In this document: positions 1 through 13,350 of the stretch, piece after piece
Position numbering within the stretch: the stretch's first letter is position 1
Layout of the letters: each line of letters opens with the position of its first letter
NCBI GenBank assembly: GCA_029961685.1
Contig: JARWKL010000002.1
Coordinates: forward strand, 26,008,908-26,072,907
Origin: Aristolochia californica
Taxonomy: Eukaryota; Streptophyta; Magnoliopsida; Piperales; Aristolochiaceae
Reading direction: 5' to 3'
DNA: 64,000 nucleotides
Notes under the pieces: generated by a model
Told to the model about the DNA's origin: nothing
Databases searched by the model: none
The model's input: only the letters and a program-made list of their open reading frames with translations
Translations under genes and position numbers: made by a program

Positions 1-1119
1 ATTAGAGATACTTTTTGGAATTATCTCTCTCAGCATTTAGGCATTTCCATATTGGATGTTCAATCTTTTTTTCAAATCCAAACTTGTCCTACATTTCTCG
101 TAAGCAAAATGAAAATTTTAAACTTCATGTATGCAAAAAAATTTCAAAACAATAATAAATATAGGTGAAGAAAATTATACCACGCACAAAAATGAACTCC
201 AAAGTTTGGTTATCCATGTTTGGGAAATTCCACTAGTACAAACCCTAATAGCTTCGTGGAATTTTATAAGAAAGAGATTTCTAATTGATCCTAACATGTT
301 TTAAATGTGGTGGGTATGCTTGCAAGAAACAAGTTGAAAATGCAAATGACAAAATGATCCTAAAATTTCAAGGAGTAGAAAAAATTAAATTCTCAAGTTT
401 ATGTGTGGTTGGATATTTACCTGAGCCAAACAAAACACTTTTAGCCCATCCTTCAAAATCAAAGATACTTTTTGGAATTATCTCTCTCAGCATTTGTGCA
501 TTTCTATTTTTGATGTTCAATTTTTTTTTCAAATCCAAACTTGTCCCACTTTTCTCGTAAACAAAATGAAAAATTTAGAGTTCATGTATGCAAAAAAAAA
601 ATTAAAACTATAATAAATGTAAGTGAAAAAAATTATTTCACGCACTAAAAATGAACTCCAAAGTTTTGTTATCCATGTTTGGGAAATTCCACTAGTACAA
701 CCCCTAATAGCATGGTGGAATTTTAAAAGAAAGAGATATCTAATTGATCCTAACATGTTTTAAATGTGGTGTGTATACATTCCAGAAACATATTGAAGAT
801 GCAAATGACCTAATGATCCAAAAACCTCAAGGAGTAGAAAAAATTAAATTCTCAAGTTAACGTGTGGTTGGTTATTTTCAAGCGCCAAAAACCCACTTTT
901 TACCTATCCTTCAAAATCAGAGATACTTTTTGGAATTATCTCTCTCAGCATTTGTGCATTTCCGGTTTGGATGTTCAATTTTTTTTTCAAATCCAAACTT
1001 GTCCCACTTTTCTCGTAAACAAAATGAAAATTTTAGAGTTCAGGTATGCAAAAAAAAAATTAAAAACTATAATAAAAGTAAGTGAAGAAAATTTTTTCGT
1101 GCACTATAAATGAATTCCA

Positions 1120-2040
1120 AAGTTTTGTTATCTATGGTTGGGAAATTCCACAAGTAATACTCCTAATAGCATGGTGGAATTTTATGAGAAAGAGAAATCT
1201 AATTGATACTAACATATTTTAAATGTGGTGGTTAGGCATGCAAGAAACATGTTGAAGATGCAATTGACCTAATGATCCAAAAACATCAAAGAGTAGAAAA
1301 AATTAAATTCTCAAGTTAACGTTTATTAGGATATTTACCAAAGCCAAACAATCCACTTTTTGCCTATCCTTCAAAATCAGAGATACTTTTTTTATTTAAA
1401 TCTCTCAGCATTTGTGCTTTTTCATTTTGGATGTTCAATCGTTTTTCATATCCAAACATGTCCAACTTTCCTAGTAAACAAAATGAAAATTTTAGACTTC
1501 ATGTATGAAAAAAAAATTTGAAAACTATATTCAATGTAAGCGAAGAAAATTATTTCACTCACTAAAAATGAACACCAAAGTTTTGTTATCCATGTTTTGA
1601 AAATTCCACTAGTACAACCCCTAATAACTTGGTGGAATTTTATAAGAAAGAGATTTCTACTTGATCCGAACATGTTTTAAATGTGGTGGGTATGCATGCC
1701 AGAAACATGTTGAAGATGCAATTGACCTAATGATCAAAAAATTTCAAGGAGTAGAAAAAATTAAATTCTTAAGTTAACGTGTGGTTGGAGATTTACAAGA
1801 GCCAAACAACCCAGTTTTTGCCTATCCTTCAAAATCAGAGATACGTTTTGGAATTATCTCTCTCAGTATTTGTGCATTTCCATTTTGGATGTTCAATCTT
1901 TTTTCCAAATCCTAACTTCTCCCATTTTTCTCATAAACAAAATAGAAATTTTAGAGTTCAAGTATGCAAAAAAATTTGAAAACCATAATAAATGTAAGTG
2001 AAGAAAATTATTTAAACATGTTGAAGATGGAAATGACCTA
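1120..2040 (+). repeat. Family A higher-order block, copy 1
   Basis: An ordered run of marked monomers: a GGTTGGGAAATTCCAC monomer with ACTCCTAATAGCATGG and GAAATCTAATTGAT, then a monomer with TTTACCAAAGCC, then one with CATGTTTTGAAAATTCC and CTACTTGATCCGAACATG, ending in the shortened monomer at 2014. The same order appears at 5820-6710 and 22,700-23,590. Confidence 0.75.
2004..2024 (+). repeat. Shortened A monomer, deletion junction 1
   Basis: AAAATTATTT runs straight into AAACATGTTGAAG. The normal stretch from CACGCAC to ATGCCAG (about 147 bp in the consensus) is missing. It closes higher-order block copy 1. Confidence 0.85.
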
Positions 2041-3664
2041 ATGATCTGAAAACTTTAAGGAGTAGAAAAAATTAAATTCTAAAGTTAACTTGTGGTTGGA
2101 TATTTACAGGAGCCAAACATACCACTTTTTGCCAATTCTTCAAAATCAAACATACTTTTTTGAATTATCTCTCTCAGCATTTGTGCATTTTCATTTTGGA
2201 TATTAATTTTTTTTTCAGATACAAACTTGTCCCACTTTTCTCGTAAACAAAATGAAAATTTTAGAGTTCATGTATGCAAAAAAAATTGAAAACTAAAATA
2301 AATGAGTGTGAAGAAAATTATTTTATGCACTGAAAATAAACTTCAAAGTTTTGTTATCCATGTTTGGGAAATTCCACTAGTACAACCCCTAATAGCTTGG
2401 TGGAATTTTATAAGAAATGGATTTCTAATTGATCCTAACATGTTTTAAATGTGGTGGGTATGCATGCCAGAAACATGTTGAAGATGCAAATGACTTAATG
2501 ATCCAAAAACTTCAAAGAGTTGAAAAAATTAAATTCTCAAGTTAACGTGTGGTTGGATATTTACCAGAGCCAAACAACCCACTTTTCTCCAATCCTTGAA
2601 AATCAGAGATACTTTTTGGAATTATATCTCTCAGCATTTGTGCATTTCCATTTTGGATGTTCAGTCTTTTTTTCAAATCCAAACTTGTCCCACTTTTCTC
2701 TCAATCAAAATGAAAATTTTAGAGTTCATGTATGCAAAAAAAAATCGAAAACTATAAAAAATTTAAGTAAAGAAAATTATTTCGTGCACTAAAAATGAAT
2801 TCCAAAGTTTTGTTATCCATGTTTGGGAAATTCCACCCCTAATAGCTTGGTGGAATTTTCTAAGAAAGAGATTTTTAATTGATTATAACATGTTTTAAAT
2901 GTGGTGGGTATGGATGCCAGAAACATGTTGAAGTTGGAAATGACCTAATGATCTAAAAACTTCAAGGAGTAGAAAAAATTAAATTCTCAAGTTAACGTAT
3001 GGTTGGATATTTACAAGAGCCAAACATCCCACTTTTTGCCTATCCTTCAAAATCAGAGATACTTTTTGGAATTATCTCTCTCAGCATTTGTTCATTTCCA
3101 TTTTGGATGTTCAATCTTTTTTTCAAATCCAAACTTGTCCCACTTTTCTCGTAAACAAAATGAAAATTTTAGACTTCATGTATGCAAAAAAAATTCAAAA
3201 CTATAATAAATGTAAGTGAAGAAAATTATACCACGCACTAAAAATGAACTCCAAAGTTTAGTTATCCATGTTTGGGAAATTCCACCAGTACAACCCCTAA
3301 TAGCTTGGTGGAATTTTATAAGATAGAGATTTGTAATTGATCCTAACATGTTTTAAATGCAAGAAACATGTTGAAGATGCAAATGACAAAATGATCCTAA
3401 AATTTCAAGGAGTAGAAGAAATTAAATTCTACAGTTAACGTGTGGTTGGATATTTCCCAGAGCCAAACAACACACTTTTAGCCTATTCTTCAAAATCAGA
3501 GATATTTTTTGGAATTATCTCTCTCAGCATTTGTGCATTTCCATTTTGGATGTTCAATCTTTTTTTCAAATCCGAACTTGTCCCGCTTTTCTCATAAACA
3601 AAATGCAAATTTTAGAGTTCATGTACGCAAAACAATTTGAAAACTATAACAAATGTAAGTGAAG

Positions 3665-3685
3665 AAAATTATTTAAACATGTTGA
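3665..3685 (+). repeat. Shortened A monomer, deletion junction 2
   Basis: Same ATTT/AAACATG junction. It follows a monomer pair marked by TTATACCACGCAC (about 3225) and GACAAAATGATCC (about 3385). That pair is also seen near 170-360 and 24,230-24,420. Confidence 0.85.
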
Positions 3686-5819
3686 AGATGCAAATGTCCT
3701 AATGATCCAAAAACCTCACGGAGTAGAAAAAAATAAGTTCTAAAGGTAACTGGTGTTGGATATTTAACTGAGCCAAACAATCCACTTTTTGCCTATTCTT
3801 CAAAATCAGAGAGACTTTTTGGAATTATCTCTCTCAGCATTTGTGCATTTTCATTTTGGATGTTCAATTTTTTTTTTCAAATCCAAACTTGTCCCACTTT
3901 TCTCGTAAACAAAATGAAAATTTTAAAGTTCTTGTATGGAAAAAAATTTGAAAACTATAATAAATGTAAGTGAAAAAAATTATTTCACGCACTAAAAATC
4001 AACTCCAATGTTTTGTTGTCCATGTTTGGGAAATTCCACTAGTACAACCACTAATAGCTTGGTGAAATTTTATAAGAAAGAGATTTCTAATTGATCCTAA
4101 AATATTTTAAATGTGGTGGAAATGCATGCCAGAAACATGTTGAAGATGCAAATGACCTAATGATCAAAAAATTTCGAGTAGAAAAAATTAATATCTCAAG
4201 TTAATGTGTGGTTGGATATTTACCAGAGCCAAACAACCCACTTTCTGCCTATCCTTCAAAATCAGAGATACTTTTTGGAATTATCTCTCTCAGCATTTGT
4301 GCAGTTCCATTTTGGATGTTCTATTTTTTTTTCAAATCCAAACTTGTCCCACTTTTCTCGTCAACCAAATGAAAATTTTAGAGTTCATTTATGAAAAAAA
4401 ACTATAATAAATGTAACTGAAGAAAATTATTTCACGCACTAAAAATGAACTCCAAAGTTTTTGTCCATGTTTGGGAAATTCAACTAGTACAACCCCTAAT
4501 AGCGTGGTGAAATTTTATAAGAAAGAGATATCTAATTAATCCTAACATGTTTTAAATGTGGTGGGTGTGCATACCAAAAACATATTGAAGATGTAAATGA
4601 CCTAATGATCCAAAAAGTTCAAGGAGTAGAAAAAATTAAATTCTCAAGTTAACGTGTGGTTGGATATTTACCAGAGCAAAACAACCCACTTTTTGCCTAT
4701 CCTTCAAAATCAGAGATACTTTTTCGAATTATCTCTCTAAGCATTTGTGCATTTCCATTTTGGATGTTCAATTTTATTTTTCAAATCCGAACTTGTCCTC
4801 TTTTCTCGTAAACATAATGAAAATTTTAGAGTTCAGGAATGCAAAAAAAAATTAAAAACTATAATAAATGTAAGTGAAGAAAATTATTTCACGCAGTAAA
4901 AATGAACTCCAAAGTTTTGTTATCCATGTTTGGGAAATTCCACTAGTACATCCACTAATAGCATGGTGGAATTTTATTAGAAAGAGATATCTAATTGATC
5001 CTAACATGTTTTAAATGTGGTGGGTATGCATGCCATAAACATATTGAAGATGCAAATGACCTAATGATCCAAAAACTTCAAGGAGTAGAAAAAATTAAAT
5101 TATGAAGTTAACGTGTGGTTGGATATTTACCAGAGCCAAACAACCCAATTTTTGCCTATCCTTCAAAATCAGAGATACTTTTTGAAATTATCTCTCTCAG
5201 CATTTGTGCATTTCCATTTTGGGATGTTCAATTTTTTTTCAAATCCAAACTTGTCCCACTTTGTTCGTAAACAAAATGAAAATTTTAGAGTTCATGTATG
5301 CAAAAATATTTGAAAACTATAATAAATGTAAATGAAGAAAATTATTTCACGGTCTAAAAATGAACTCCAAATTTTTGTTATCCATGTTTGGGAAATTCCA
5401 CTAGTACAACCCCTAAAAGCTTGGTGGAATTTTAAAAAAAAGAGATTTCTAATTGATCCTAACATGTTTTAAATGTGGTGGGTATACATGCCAGAAACAT
5501 GTTGAAGATGCAAATGACCTAATGATCCAAAAATTTCAAGGAGTAGAAATAATTAAATTCTCAAGTTAACGTGTAGTTGAATATTTATCAGTGCTAAACA
5601 ACCCACTTTTTTCCTATCCTTCAAAATCAGAGATACTTTTGGAATTATCTCTCTATACAATTGAGCATTTCCATTTTGGATGTTAAATTTTTGTTTCAAA
5701 TCCAAAATTGTCCCACTTTTCTCATAAACAAAATGAAAATTTAATAGTTCATGTATGCAAAAAAATTATAAATCTTTAATAAATGTAAGTGAAGAAAATT
5801 ATTTCATGCACTATAAATT

Positions 5820-6710
5820 AATAATCCATGGTTGGGAAAATTCACTAGTAATACTCCTGATAGCATTGTGGAATTTTACAAGAAAGAGAAATCTAATTGA
5901 TCCTAACATGTTTTAAATGTAGTGGGTATGCGTGCGAGAACATGTTGAAGATGCAAATGACCTAATGATACAAAAACTTCAAAGAGTAGGAAAAATTAAA
6001 TTCTCTAGTTAACGTGTATTTGAATTTTTACCAAAGCCAAACAACCCACTTTTTGCCTATCTTTAAAAATCAAAGATACTTTTTGGAATTATCTCTCTCA
6101 GCATTTGTGCATTTCAATTTTGGATGTTCAATTTTTTTTTCAAATCCAAACTTGTCCCACATTTCTCGTAAACAAAATGAAAATTTTAGAGTTCATGTCT
6201 GCAAAAAAATTAGAAAACTATAATAAATGTAAGCGAAGAAAATTATTTCACGCACTAAAAATGAACTCCAAAGTTTTGTTATCCATGTTTTGGAAATTCC
6301 ACTAGTACTACCCCTAATAGCTTGGCGGAATTTTATAAGAAAGAGATTTCTACTTGATCCGAACAAGTTTTAAATGTGGTGGGCATGCATGCCAATACCA
6401 TGTTGAAGATGCAATTGACCTAATGATCAGAAAATTTCAAGGAGTAGAAAAAATTAAATTCTCAAGTCAACATGTGGTTGGATATTTACCAGAGCCAAAC
6501 AACCCACTTTTTGCCTATCCTTCATAATAAGAAATTCTTTTTGGAATTATCGCTCTCAGCATTTGTGCATTTCCATTTTGGATGTTCCATCTTTTTTTCA
6601 AATCCTAACTTGTCCACTTTTCTCGTAAAGAAAATGAAAATTTCAGAGTTCTAGTATGCAAAAAAATTTGAAAACCATAATAAATGTAAGTGGAGAAAAT
6701 TATTTAAACA
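5820..6710 (+). repeat. Family A higher-order block, copy 2
   Basis: Same order of marked monomers as at 1120-2040: CCATGGTTGGG, then CCTGATAGCATTGTGG, then TTTACCAAAGCC, then CATGTTTTGGAAATTCC with CTACTTGATCCGAAC, then the shortened monomer at about 6705. The offset from copy 1 is about 4.69 kb. Confidence 0.75.
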
Positions 6711-6715
6711 TCTTG
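6695..6715 (+). repeat. Shortened A monomer, deletion junction 3
   Basis: ATTATTT joins AAACATCTTGAAG. It closes higher-order block copy 2. Confidence 0.85.
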
Positions 6716-9700
6716 AAGATGCAAATGACCTAATAATCCAAAAATTTCAAGGAGTAGAAAAAATTAAATTCTAAAGTTAACGTGTGGTTGGATATTTCCC
6801 AGAGCCAAACAACCCACTTTTTGCCTATTCTTCAAAATCAAAGATACTTTTTTGAATTATCTCTCTCAGCATTTGTGCATTTTCATTTTGGTAGTTCAAT
6901 TTTTTTTTTCAAATCCAAACTTGTCCCACTTTTCTCGTAAACAAAATGAAAATTTTAGAGTTCATGTACACAAAAAAATTTGAAAACTATGATAAATGTA
7001 AGTGAAGAAAATTATTTTACGCACTAAAAATAAACTCCAAAGTTTTGTTATCCATGTTTGGGAAATTCCACTAGTACAACCCCAAATAGGTTGGTGAAAT
7101 TTTATAAAAAAGAGATTTCTAATTGATCATAACATGTTTTAAATGTGGTAGGAATGCATGCCCGAAACATGTTGAAGATGCAAATGACCTAATGATCCAA
7201 AAACTTCAACGAGTAGAAAAAATTAAATTCTCAAGTTAACGTGTGGTTGGATATTTACCAGTGCCAAACCACCAACCTTTGGCCTATCCTTCAAAATCAG
7301 AGAGACTTTTTGGAATTATATCTCTCAGCATTTGTGCATTTTCATTTTGATTGTTCAATCATTTTTTAAAATCCAAACTTGTCCCACTTTTCTCGTAAAC
7401 AAAATGAAAATTTTAGAGTTCATGTATGCAAAAAAAATTAAAAACTGTAATAAATGTAAGTGTAGAAAATTATTTCATGCGATGAACTCCAAAGTTTTTT
7501 TATCCATGTTTGGGAAATTGCACTAGTCCCACCCCTAATAGCTTGGTGGAATTTTATAAAAAAGAGATTTTTAATTGATCATAACATGTTTTGAATGTGC
7601 TGGGTATGCATGCCAGAAACATGTTGAAGATGCAAATTACCTAATGATCCATAAATTTCAAGGAGTTGAAAAAATTAAATTCTCAAGTTAACGTGTGGTC
7701 TGATATTTACATGAGCCAAACAACCCACTTTTTGCCTATCCATAAAAATAAGAGATACTTTTTGGAATTATCTCTCTCTCAGCATTTGTGCATTACCATT
7801 TTGGAAGTTCAATTTTTTTTCATGTCCAAAGTTGTCCCACTTTTCTCATAAACAAAATGAAAATTTTAGAGTTCATGTATGCAAAAAAAATTGAAAACTA
7901 TAATAAATTTAAGTGAAGAAACTTATTTCACGCACTAAAAATGAACTCCAATGTTTTGTTATCCCTGTTTGGGAAATTCCACTAGTACAACCCCTAATAG
8001 CTTGGAACAATTTTATAAGAAAGAGATTTCTAATTGATCCTAACATGTTTTAAATGTGGTGTGTATGTATGCCAGAAACATGTTGAAGATGCAAATGACC
8101 TAATGATCCAAAAATTTCAAGGAGTAGAAAAAATTAAATTCTCAAGTTAATGTGTGGTTGGATATTTACCAGAGCCAAACAACCCACTTTTTACCTATCC
8201 TTCAAAATCAAAGATACTTTTTTGAATTTTCTTTCTCTCAACTTTTGTGCATTTCCATTTTGGACGTTCCATTTTTTTTCAAATCCAAACTTGTCCCACT
8301 TTTCTCGTAGACAAAATGAAAATTTTAGTGTTCATATATGAAAAAAAATTTGAAAACTATAATAAATGTAAGGGAAGAAAATTATTTCACGCACTAAAAA
8401 TGTATTCCAAAGTTTGTTATCCATGTTTGGGAAATTCCACTAGTATAACCCCTGATAGCTTGGTGGAATTTTATAAGAAAGATATTTCTAATTAATCCTA
8501 ACATGTTTTAAATGTGGTGGGTATGCATGCCAGAAACATGTTGAAGATGCAAATGACCTACTGATCCAAAAATTTCAAGGAGTAGAAAAATATAAATTCT
8601 CAATTTAACGTGTGGTTGGATATTTAGCAGAGCCAAACAACCCAGTTTTTTGCCTATCCTTCAAAATCAGAGATACTTTTTGGAATTATCTCTCTAAGCA
8701 TTTGTGCATATCCATTTTGGATGTTCAATTTTTTTTCAAATTCAAACATGTCCCACTTTTCTGGTAAACAAAATGAAAATTTTAGAGTTGATGCATGCAA
8801 AAAAATTTGAAAAATATAAAAAATGTAAGGGAAGAAAATTATTTCATGCACTAAAAATGAACTCCAAAGTTTTGATATCCATGTTTGGGAAATTCCACTA
8901 GTACAACCCCTAAAAGCTTGGTGGAGTTTTATAAGAAAGAGATTTCTAATTGATCCTAACATGTTTTAAATCTGGTGGGTATGCATGCCAGAAACATGTT
9001 GAAGATGCAAATGACCTAATGATCCAAAAATTTCAAGGAGTAGAAACAATTAAATTCTCAAGTTAACGTGTCGTTGGATATTTACCAGAGCCAAACAACC
9101 CACTTTTTGCCTATCCTTCAAAATCAGATATACTTATAGGAATTATCTCTCTCAGCATTATGCATTTCCATTTTGGATGTTGAATTTTTTTTTCAAATCC
9201 AAACTTGTCCCACTTTTCTCGTAAACAAAATGAAAATTTAAGAGTTAACGTATGCAAAAAAAAATTGAACACTATAATAAATGTAAGTGAAGCAATTTAT
9301 TTCATGCACTAAAAAGGAACTCCAAAGTTTTGTTATCCATGTTTGGAAAATTCCACTAGTGCAACACCTAATAGCTTGGTGGAATTTTATAAGAAAGGGA
9401 TTTCTTATTGATCCTAACAAGTTTTGAAGTGGTGGGTATGCATGCTAGAAACATGTTGAAGATGGAATGCCCTAATGATCCAAAAATTTCAAGGAGTAGA
9501 AAAAATTAAATTCTCAAGTTAACGTGTGGTTGGATATTTACCAGAGCCAAACAACCCACTTTTTTGCCTATCCTTCAAAATCAGAGTTAGTTTTTGGAAT
9601 TATCTCTCTCAGCACTTGTGCATTTCCATTTTGGTTGTTCAATTTTTTTTTCCAATCCAAACTTGTCCCACTTTTCACATAGACAAAATGAAAATTTTGG

Positions 9701-11328
9701 AGTTTATGTATGCAAAAAACTATGAAAACTATAATAAATGTAAGTGACAAAAATTAGTTCACGCACTAAAAATGAGCTCAGAAGTTTTGTTATCCATGTT
9801 TGGGAAATTCAACTAGTACAACCCCTAATAGCTTCGTGGAATTTTATAAGAAAGAGATTTCTCATTGATTCTAACATGTTTTAAATGTGGTGGGTATGCA
9901 TGGCAGAAACATGTTGAAGATGCAAATTACCTAATGATCCAAAAATTTCAAGGAGTAGAAAAAATTAAATTCTCAAGTTAATGTGTGGTTGGATATTTAC
10001 CAAAGCCCAACAACCCACTATTTCCCTATCCTTCAAAAATGGAGATACTTTTTGGAATTATCTCTCTCAGCATTTGTGCATATCAATTTTGGATGTTCTA
10101 TTTTTTTTTCAAATCCAAACTTGTCCCACTTTTCCCGCAAACAAAATGAAAATTTTTGTGTTAACATATGCAAAAAAATTTGAAAACTATAATAAATGTA
10201 AGTGAAGAAAATTATTTCACGCACTAAAAATGAACTCCAAAGTTTTGTTATCCACGTTTGGGAAACTCCACTAGTACAACCCCTAATAGCTTGGTGGAAT
10301 TTTATAAGAAAGAGATTTATAATTGATCCTAACATGTTTTAAATGTGGTGGCTATGCATGCCAGAAACATGTTGAAGATGCAAATGACCTAATGATCAGA
10401 AAATTTCAAGGAGTAGAAAAAATTAAATTCTCAAGTTAACTTGTGGTTGGATATTTACCAGAGAAAAACAACCCACTTTTTGCCTATCCTTCAAAATCAG
10501 AGATACTTTTTGGAATTATATCTCTCAGTGTTTGTGCATTTCCATTTTGGATGTTCAATAGTTTTTTTTAAAAATGCAAACTTGTCCCATTTTTCTGGTA
10601 AAAAAAATGAAAATTTCTGAGTTCATGTATGCAAAAAAATTTGAAAACTATAATAAATGTAAGTGAAGAAAATTATATCACACACTAAAAATGAACTCTA
10701 AATTTTTGTTATCCATGTTTGGGAAATTCCATTAGTACAACCCCTAATAGCTTGGAGGAATTTTATAAGAAAGTGATTTCTAATTGATCCTAACATGTTT
10801 TAAATGTGGTGGGTATGCATGCGAGAAACGTGTTAAAGATGCAAATGACCTAATGAACCAAAAATTTCAAGAATTAGAAAAAATTAAATTCTCAAGTTAA
10901 CGTGTGGTTGGATATTTACGAGAGCCAAACAACCCACTTTTTGCCTATCCTTCAAAATCAGAGATACTTTTTGGAATTATCTCTCTCAGTATTTGTGCAT
11001 TTCCATTTTGGATGTTGAATTTGTTTTTTCAAATTCGAACTTGTCCCACTTTTCTCGTAAACAAAATGAAAATTTTAGAGTTCATGTATGCAAAACAAAT
11101 TTGAAATCTATAATAAATGTAAGTGATGAAAATTATTTCACGCTGTAAAAATGAACTCCAAAGTTTTGTTATCCATGTTTGGGAAATTCCACTAGTACAA
11201 CCCCTAATAGCTTTGTGGAATTTTATAAGAAAGAGATTTCTAATAGATTCGAACATGTTTTAAATTTGGTGGGTATGCATGCCAGAAACATGTTAAAAAT
11301 GCTAATGACCTAATGATCGAAAAACTTT

Positions 11329-11333
11329 AAGGA
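11329..11333. repeat. Target-site duplication, left copy (AAGGA)
   Basis: AAGGA lies directly before the TG of the nested LTR element and is repeated directly after its final CA at 14,471-14,475. The interrupted satellite would normally read CTTCAAGGAGTAG here, so the site is an ordinary family A monomer. Confidence 0.95.
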
Positions 11334-12181
11334 TGTTATGGTCCCTAGCCATGGATCTAGTAACTCGGTGAGATACTGATGAATCCAGCACGTACACGGG
11401 TTTAAACTTTGTTAAGAACCAAGAATTTCATCTCCATCCACTCTAAGTTGGAAACAGAATTCCTTTTCTCTCACAAATGGGTTCAAACACTATTCACGCA
11501 GGTAATTTAATAATAGACCTTCAACCTTATGAACTTCGGAAAAATCAGTCTCAATTTATGTTTTTTTAACTTAGGTAAATCGTCTCCTCTGTTTCGCCAT
11601 GAAGGACTCATTTTGCTGTGAAGGAACCCTGTTTAGCCGTGAAGGAAGAAGAGTTCTTTTGCCTGGACAGGGTTCGATCCACTTCCTTCTTCTTCCATCC
11701 TCGGTTCCGTGAATGAAGCAAGGCCTCTTGCAGTCACGATGAAGCAGCAATTCCTCTGCTCTCACCTTGGCTGAAGAAGGGGTTCACGCAGCCCTTCTTC
11801 CCTCTTAGTTCCGTGAAACACAAGGTCTCTCTTCACCCCGTCAGGTAGAGATTCCCTCTTCTCTTCCCTTCTCAGCCTCCCAAACCACTCACAAAAGCAC
11901 CAACGCTGAAGGGAAGGTTCACACCAAAATCCGAGAAGAGGGAGCTCGAGGAGAACCTAGATTAACCTAATTTACTCTAGTTTATACTAATTCTGAACTT
12001 AGTTTTATTTCTCCATCCTTACCCCTTTAATAGGGTAATTAACATCAACATAGGTTAGGGTTATAAAACCCAATTCTACCCCTACCTTTAAGTCTTATTA
12101 CAAATCAATAAAATTCAAAATTAAAAGCAACATAAATAATAAAAGTAAAGTAGATGACTCAATCTTATTGAGTCCATAACA
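11334..12181 (-). repeat. 3' LTR of the nested element
   Basis: 848 bp, starting TGTTATGG and ending CATAACA on the plus strand. Its counterpart is 13,601-14,470. On the element strand a TATA-like TATAAAC occurs near 11,980-11,986 and is conserved in the other LTR, but which TATA is used cannot be told. Open frames on the minus strand inside this LTR are not conserved intact in the other LTR and are not genes. Confidence 0.95.
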
Positions 12182-12194
12182 TCTGCCCCCCCTT
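12182..12194 (-). other. Polypurine tract (PPT) of the nested element
   Basis: Read on the element strand it is AAGGGGGGGCAGA, directly against the 3' LTR. A purine run in this position is where plus-strand DNA synthesis is primed in LTR retrotransposons. It fixes the element orientation as minus. Confidence 0.88.
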
Positions 12195-12267
12195 GGAGAT
12201 TGAGCTTGTCCTCAAGCTTGGAAGCTAGGTAGACCTGGTGGTAGTTGTCGAGCCGCTCCCATTCTAC
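12182..12267 (-). pseudogene. Remnant of the pol C-terminus
   Basis: Reading the minus strand from 12,267 gives a peptide that opens with VEWERLD and continues to SKLEDKLNLQGG before running into the PPT. A W-E motif followed by LEDK and a glycine pair just before the PPT matches what I know of the extreme C-terminal end of Pol in many plant Ty3/gypsy elements. It lies one base out of frame with gag, whose frame ends at 12,264. I infer that a large deletion joined the end of gag to the last codons of pol. The stretch is short, so the assignment is moderate. Confidence 0.6.
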
Positions 12268-13074
12268 GTAGTTGTGGCCGATTGCTGCCCAGTAATGTCA
12301 TGCAGGGAGATATCCGGTGGTTCTTCCTCAATCATATCCTCTGTCACCTCGATATCCTCATCTTCAACCTTATCGATCAAAAACAATCTTTTGCACTGAT
12401 GCCCAACCCGATATGGTTCATCACAGATGTAACACAGATTCTTAGCCCGGCCTTCCGCCATCTCAGCACTTGTCAATTATTTTATATAAGGAGGTGTAGG
12501 ATGACTAGATCTCGGATCCCCTGTCAAAGTAATACCTGGGTTGTTTCTCGGGGGGATGCACTCCCCTGACGATGGGGGTCGTCTGTGCTGTGACTACTGT
12601 CGTAGTTCTAAAGCACAAGCTATACTCATAGCATTGGATAAGTCAACAGGTGCATAGAGCTCCACCTCAAGCTTTAAGGCCTCAGTCAGTCCTGTTGTAA
12701 ATAGCGCAACTTGTTGATCCACTTGTACCATGTTGTTGGCTCGTGCTAATTTTTCCTGGAACAATTTTTGATATTGCTCCACGGCCCCAGTTTGGCGTAG
12801 TAAAACCAAATCTTCCAAAGGGTTACTGTAAGCCGGAGGACCAAAATGGAGAGAACACAGTCGCTTAAATTCATCCCAATCTACCACCTCGCTATCAAGC
12901 TCAACTAGCTGGTACCAAAGTTGTGCTTCCCCTAGTAAGTGGAAAACAGCTACGTTGACTCGGTCATAGGTTGGGACTCACTGATGGCTAAAATTTTTTT
13001 CACATCGATACAACCATATCAAAGGGTCTTCTGACCCATTATAAGTAGGGAATTCCATTTTAGTATACCTCGGA

Positions 13075-13350
13075 ACAGTGCCTCCCCCCTGGTAGAAGTG
13101 TCCCCCCGGAATGAGGGTTCCTTGTTGTCCCGAGAAACTCGTGCGCCTCGCAAATTCATCTCCCCCTCTGTTATATGAATGGTCCCCTCCTCTCTGATCT
13201 GAAATGAGAGGTACAGTGCCTCCCACCTGGTTGAGGTGTCCCCCCGGAATGAAGGGTCCTTGCTGACCCGAGAAACTCGTGTGTCTAGTAAACTCATCTC
13301 CCCCTCTGATCTGCGAATGGTCTCCCGGAATTGGGTTTTTGCCAGTGCTC
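13075..13350 (-). repeat. 138-bp tandem duplication inside gag
   Basis: Two imperfect copies, 13,075-13,212 and 13,213-13,350, both opening ACAGTGCCTCCC on the plus strand. 138 bp is 46 codons, so the duplication keeps the frame and doubles a linker segment with the shared motif TSFSGQQG...IPGGH. Confidence 0.8.

Larger units (their letters stand above)
1..11333 (+). repeat. Satellite family A array, left block (about 25 monomers)
   Basis: Head-to-tail tandem repeat with a period of about 458 bp. The landmark GGTTGGATATTTACC recurs at about 8153, 8609, 9069, 9528, 9983, 10441 and 10900, giving steps of 455-460. Monomers are AT-rich and carry runs of A and T. Family A is marked by TAATAGCTTGGTGG (no HindIII site), AAATGTGGTGGGTATGC, AAGTTAACGTGTGG and CCAAACTTGTCCCAC. 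Monomers differ by many point changes and small indels, so this is an older array. The window starts inside a monomer. Open frames of 60-91 codons in the monomers shift and break between copies and are not called as genes. The block is interrupted on the right by a nested LTR element and resumes after it. Confidence 0.95.

Noticed and set aside
285..560. Open frame of 91 codons with a hydrophobic stretch
   Set aside because: It lies fully inside a satellite monomer and the same frame is shifted or stopped in neighbouring monomers. The apparent membrane segment comes from poly(T)-rich satellite sequence.
11571..11765. Minus-strand frame inside the 3' LTR
   Set aside because: Non-coding LTR sequence. 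The other LTR has a different frame over the same stretch because of substitutions and indels.
13019..13297. Second frame overlapping gag
   Set aside because: Shadow of gag in another frame, produced by the 138-bp duplication.
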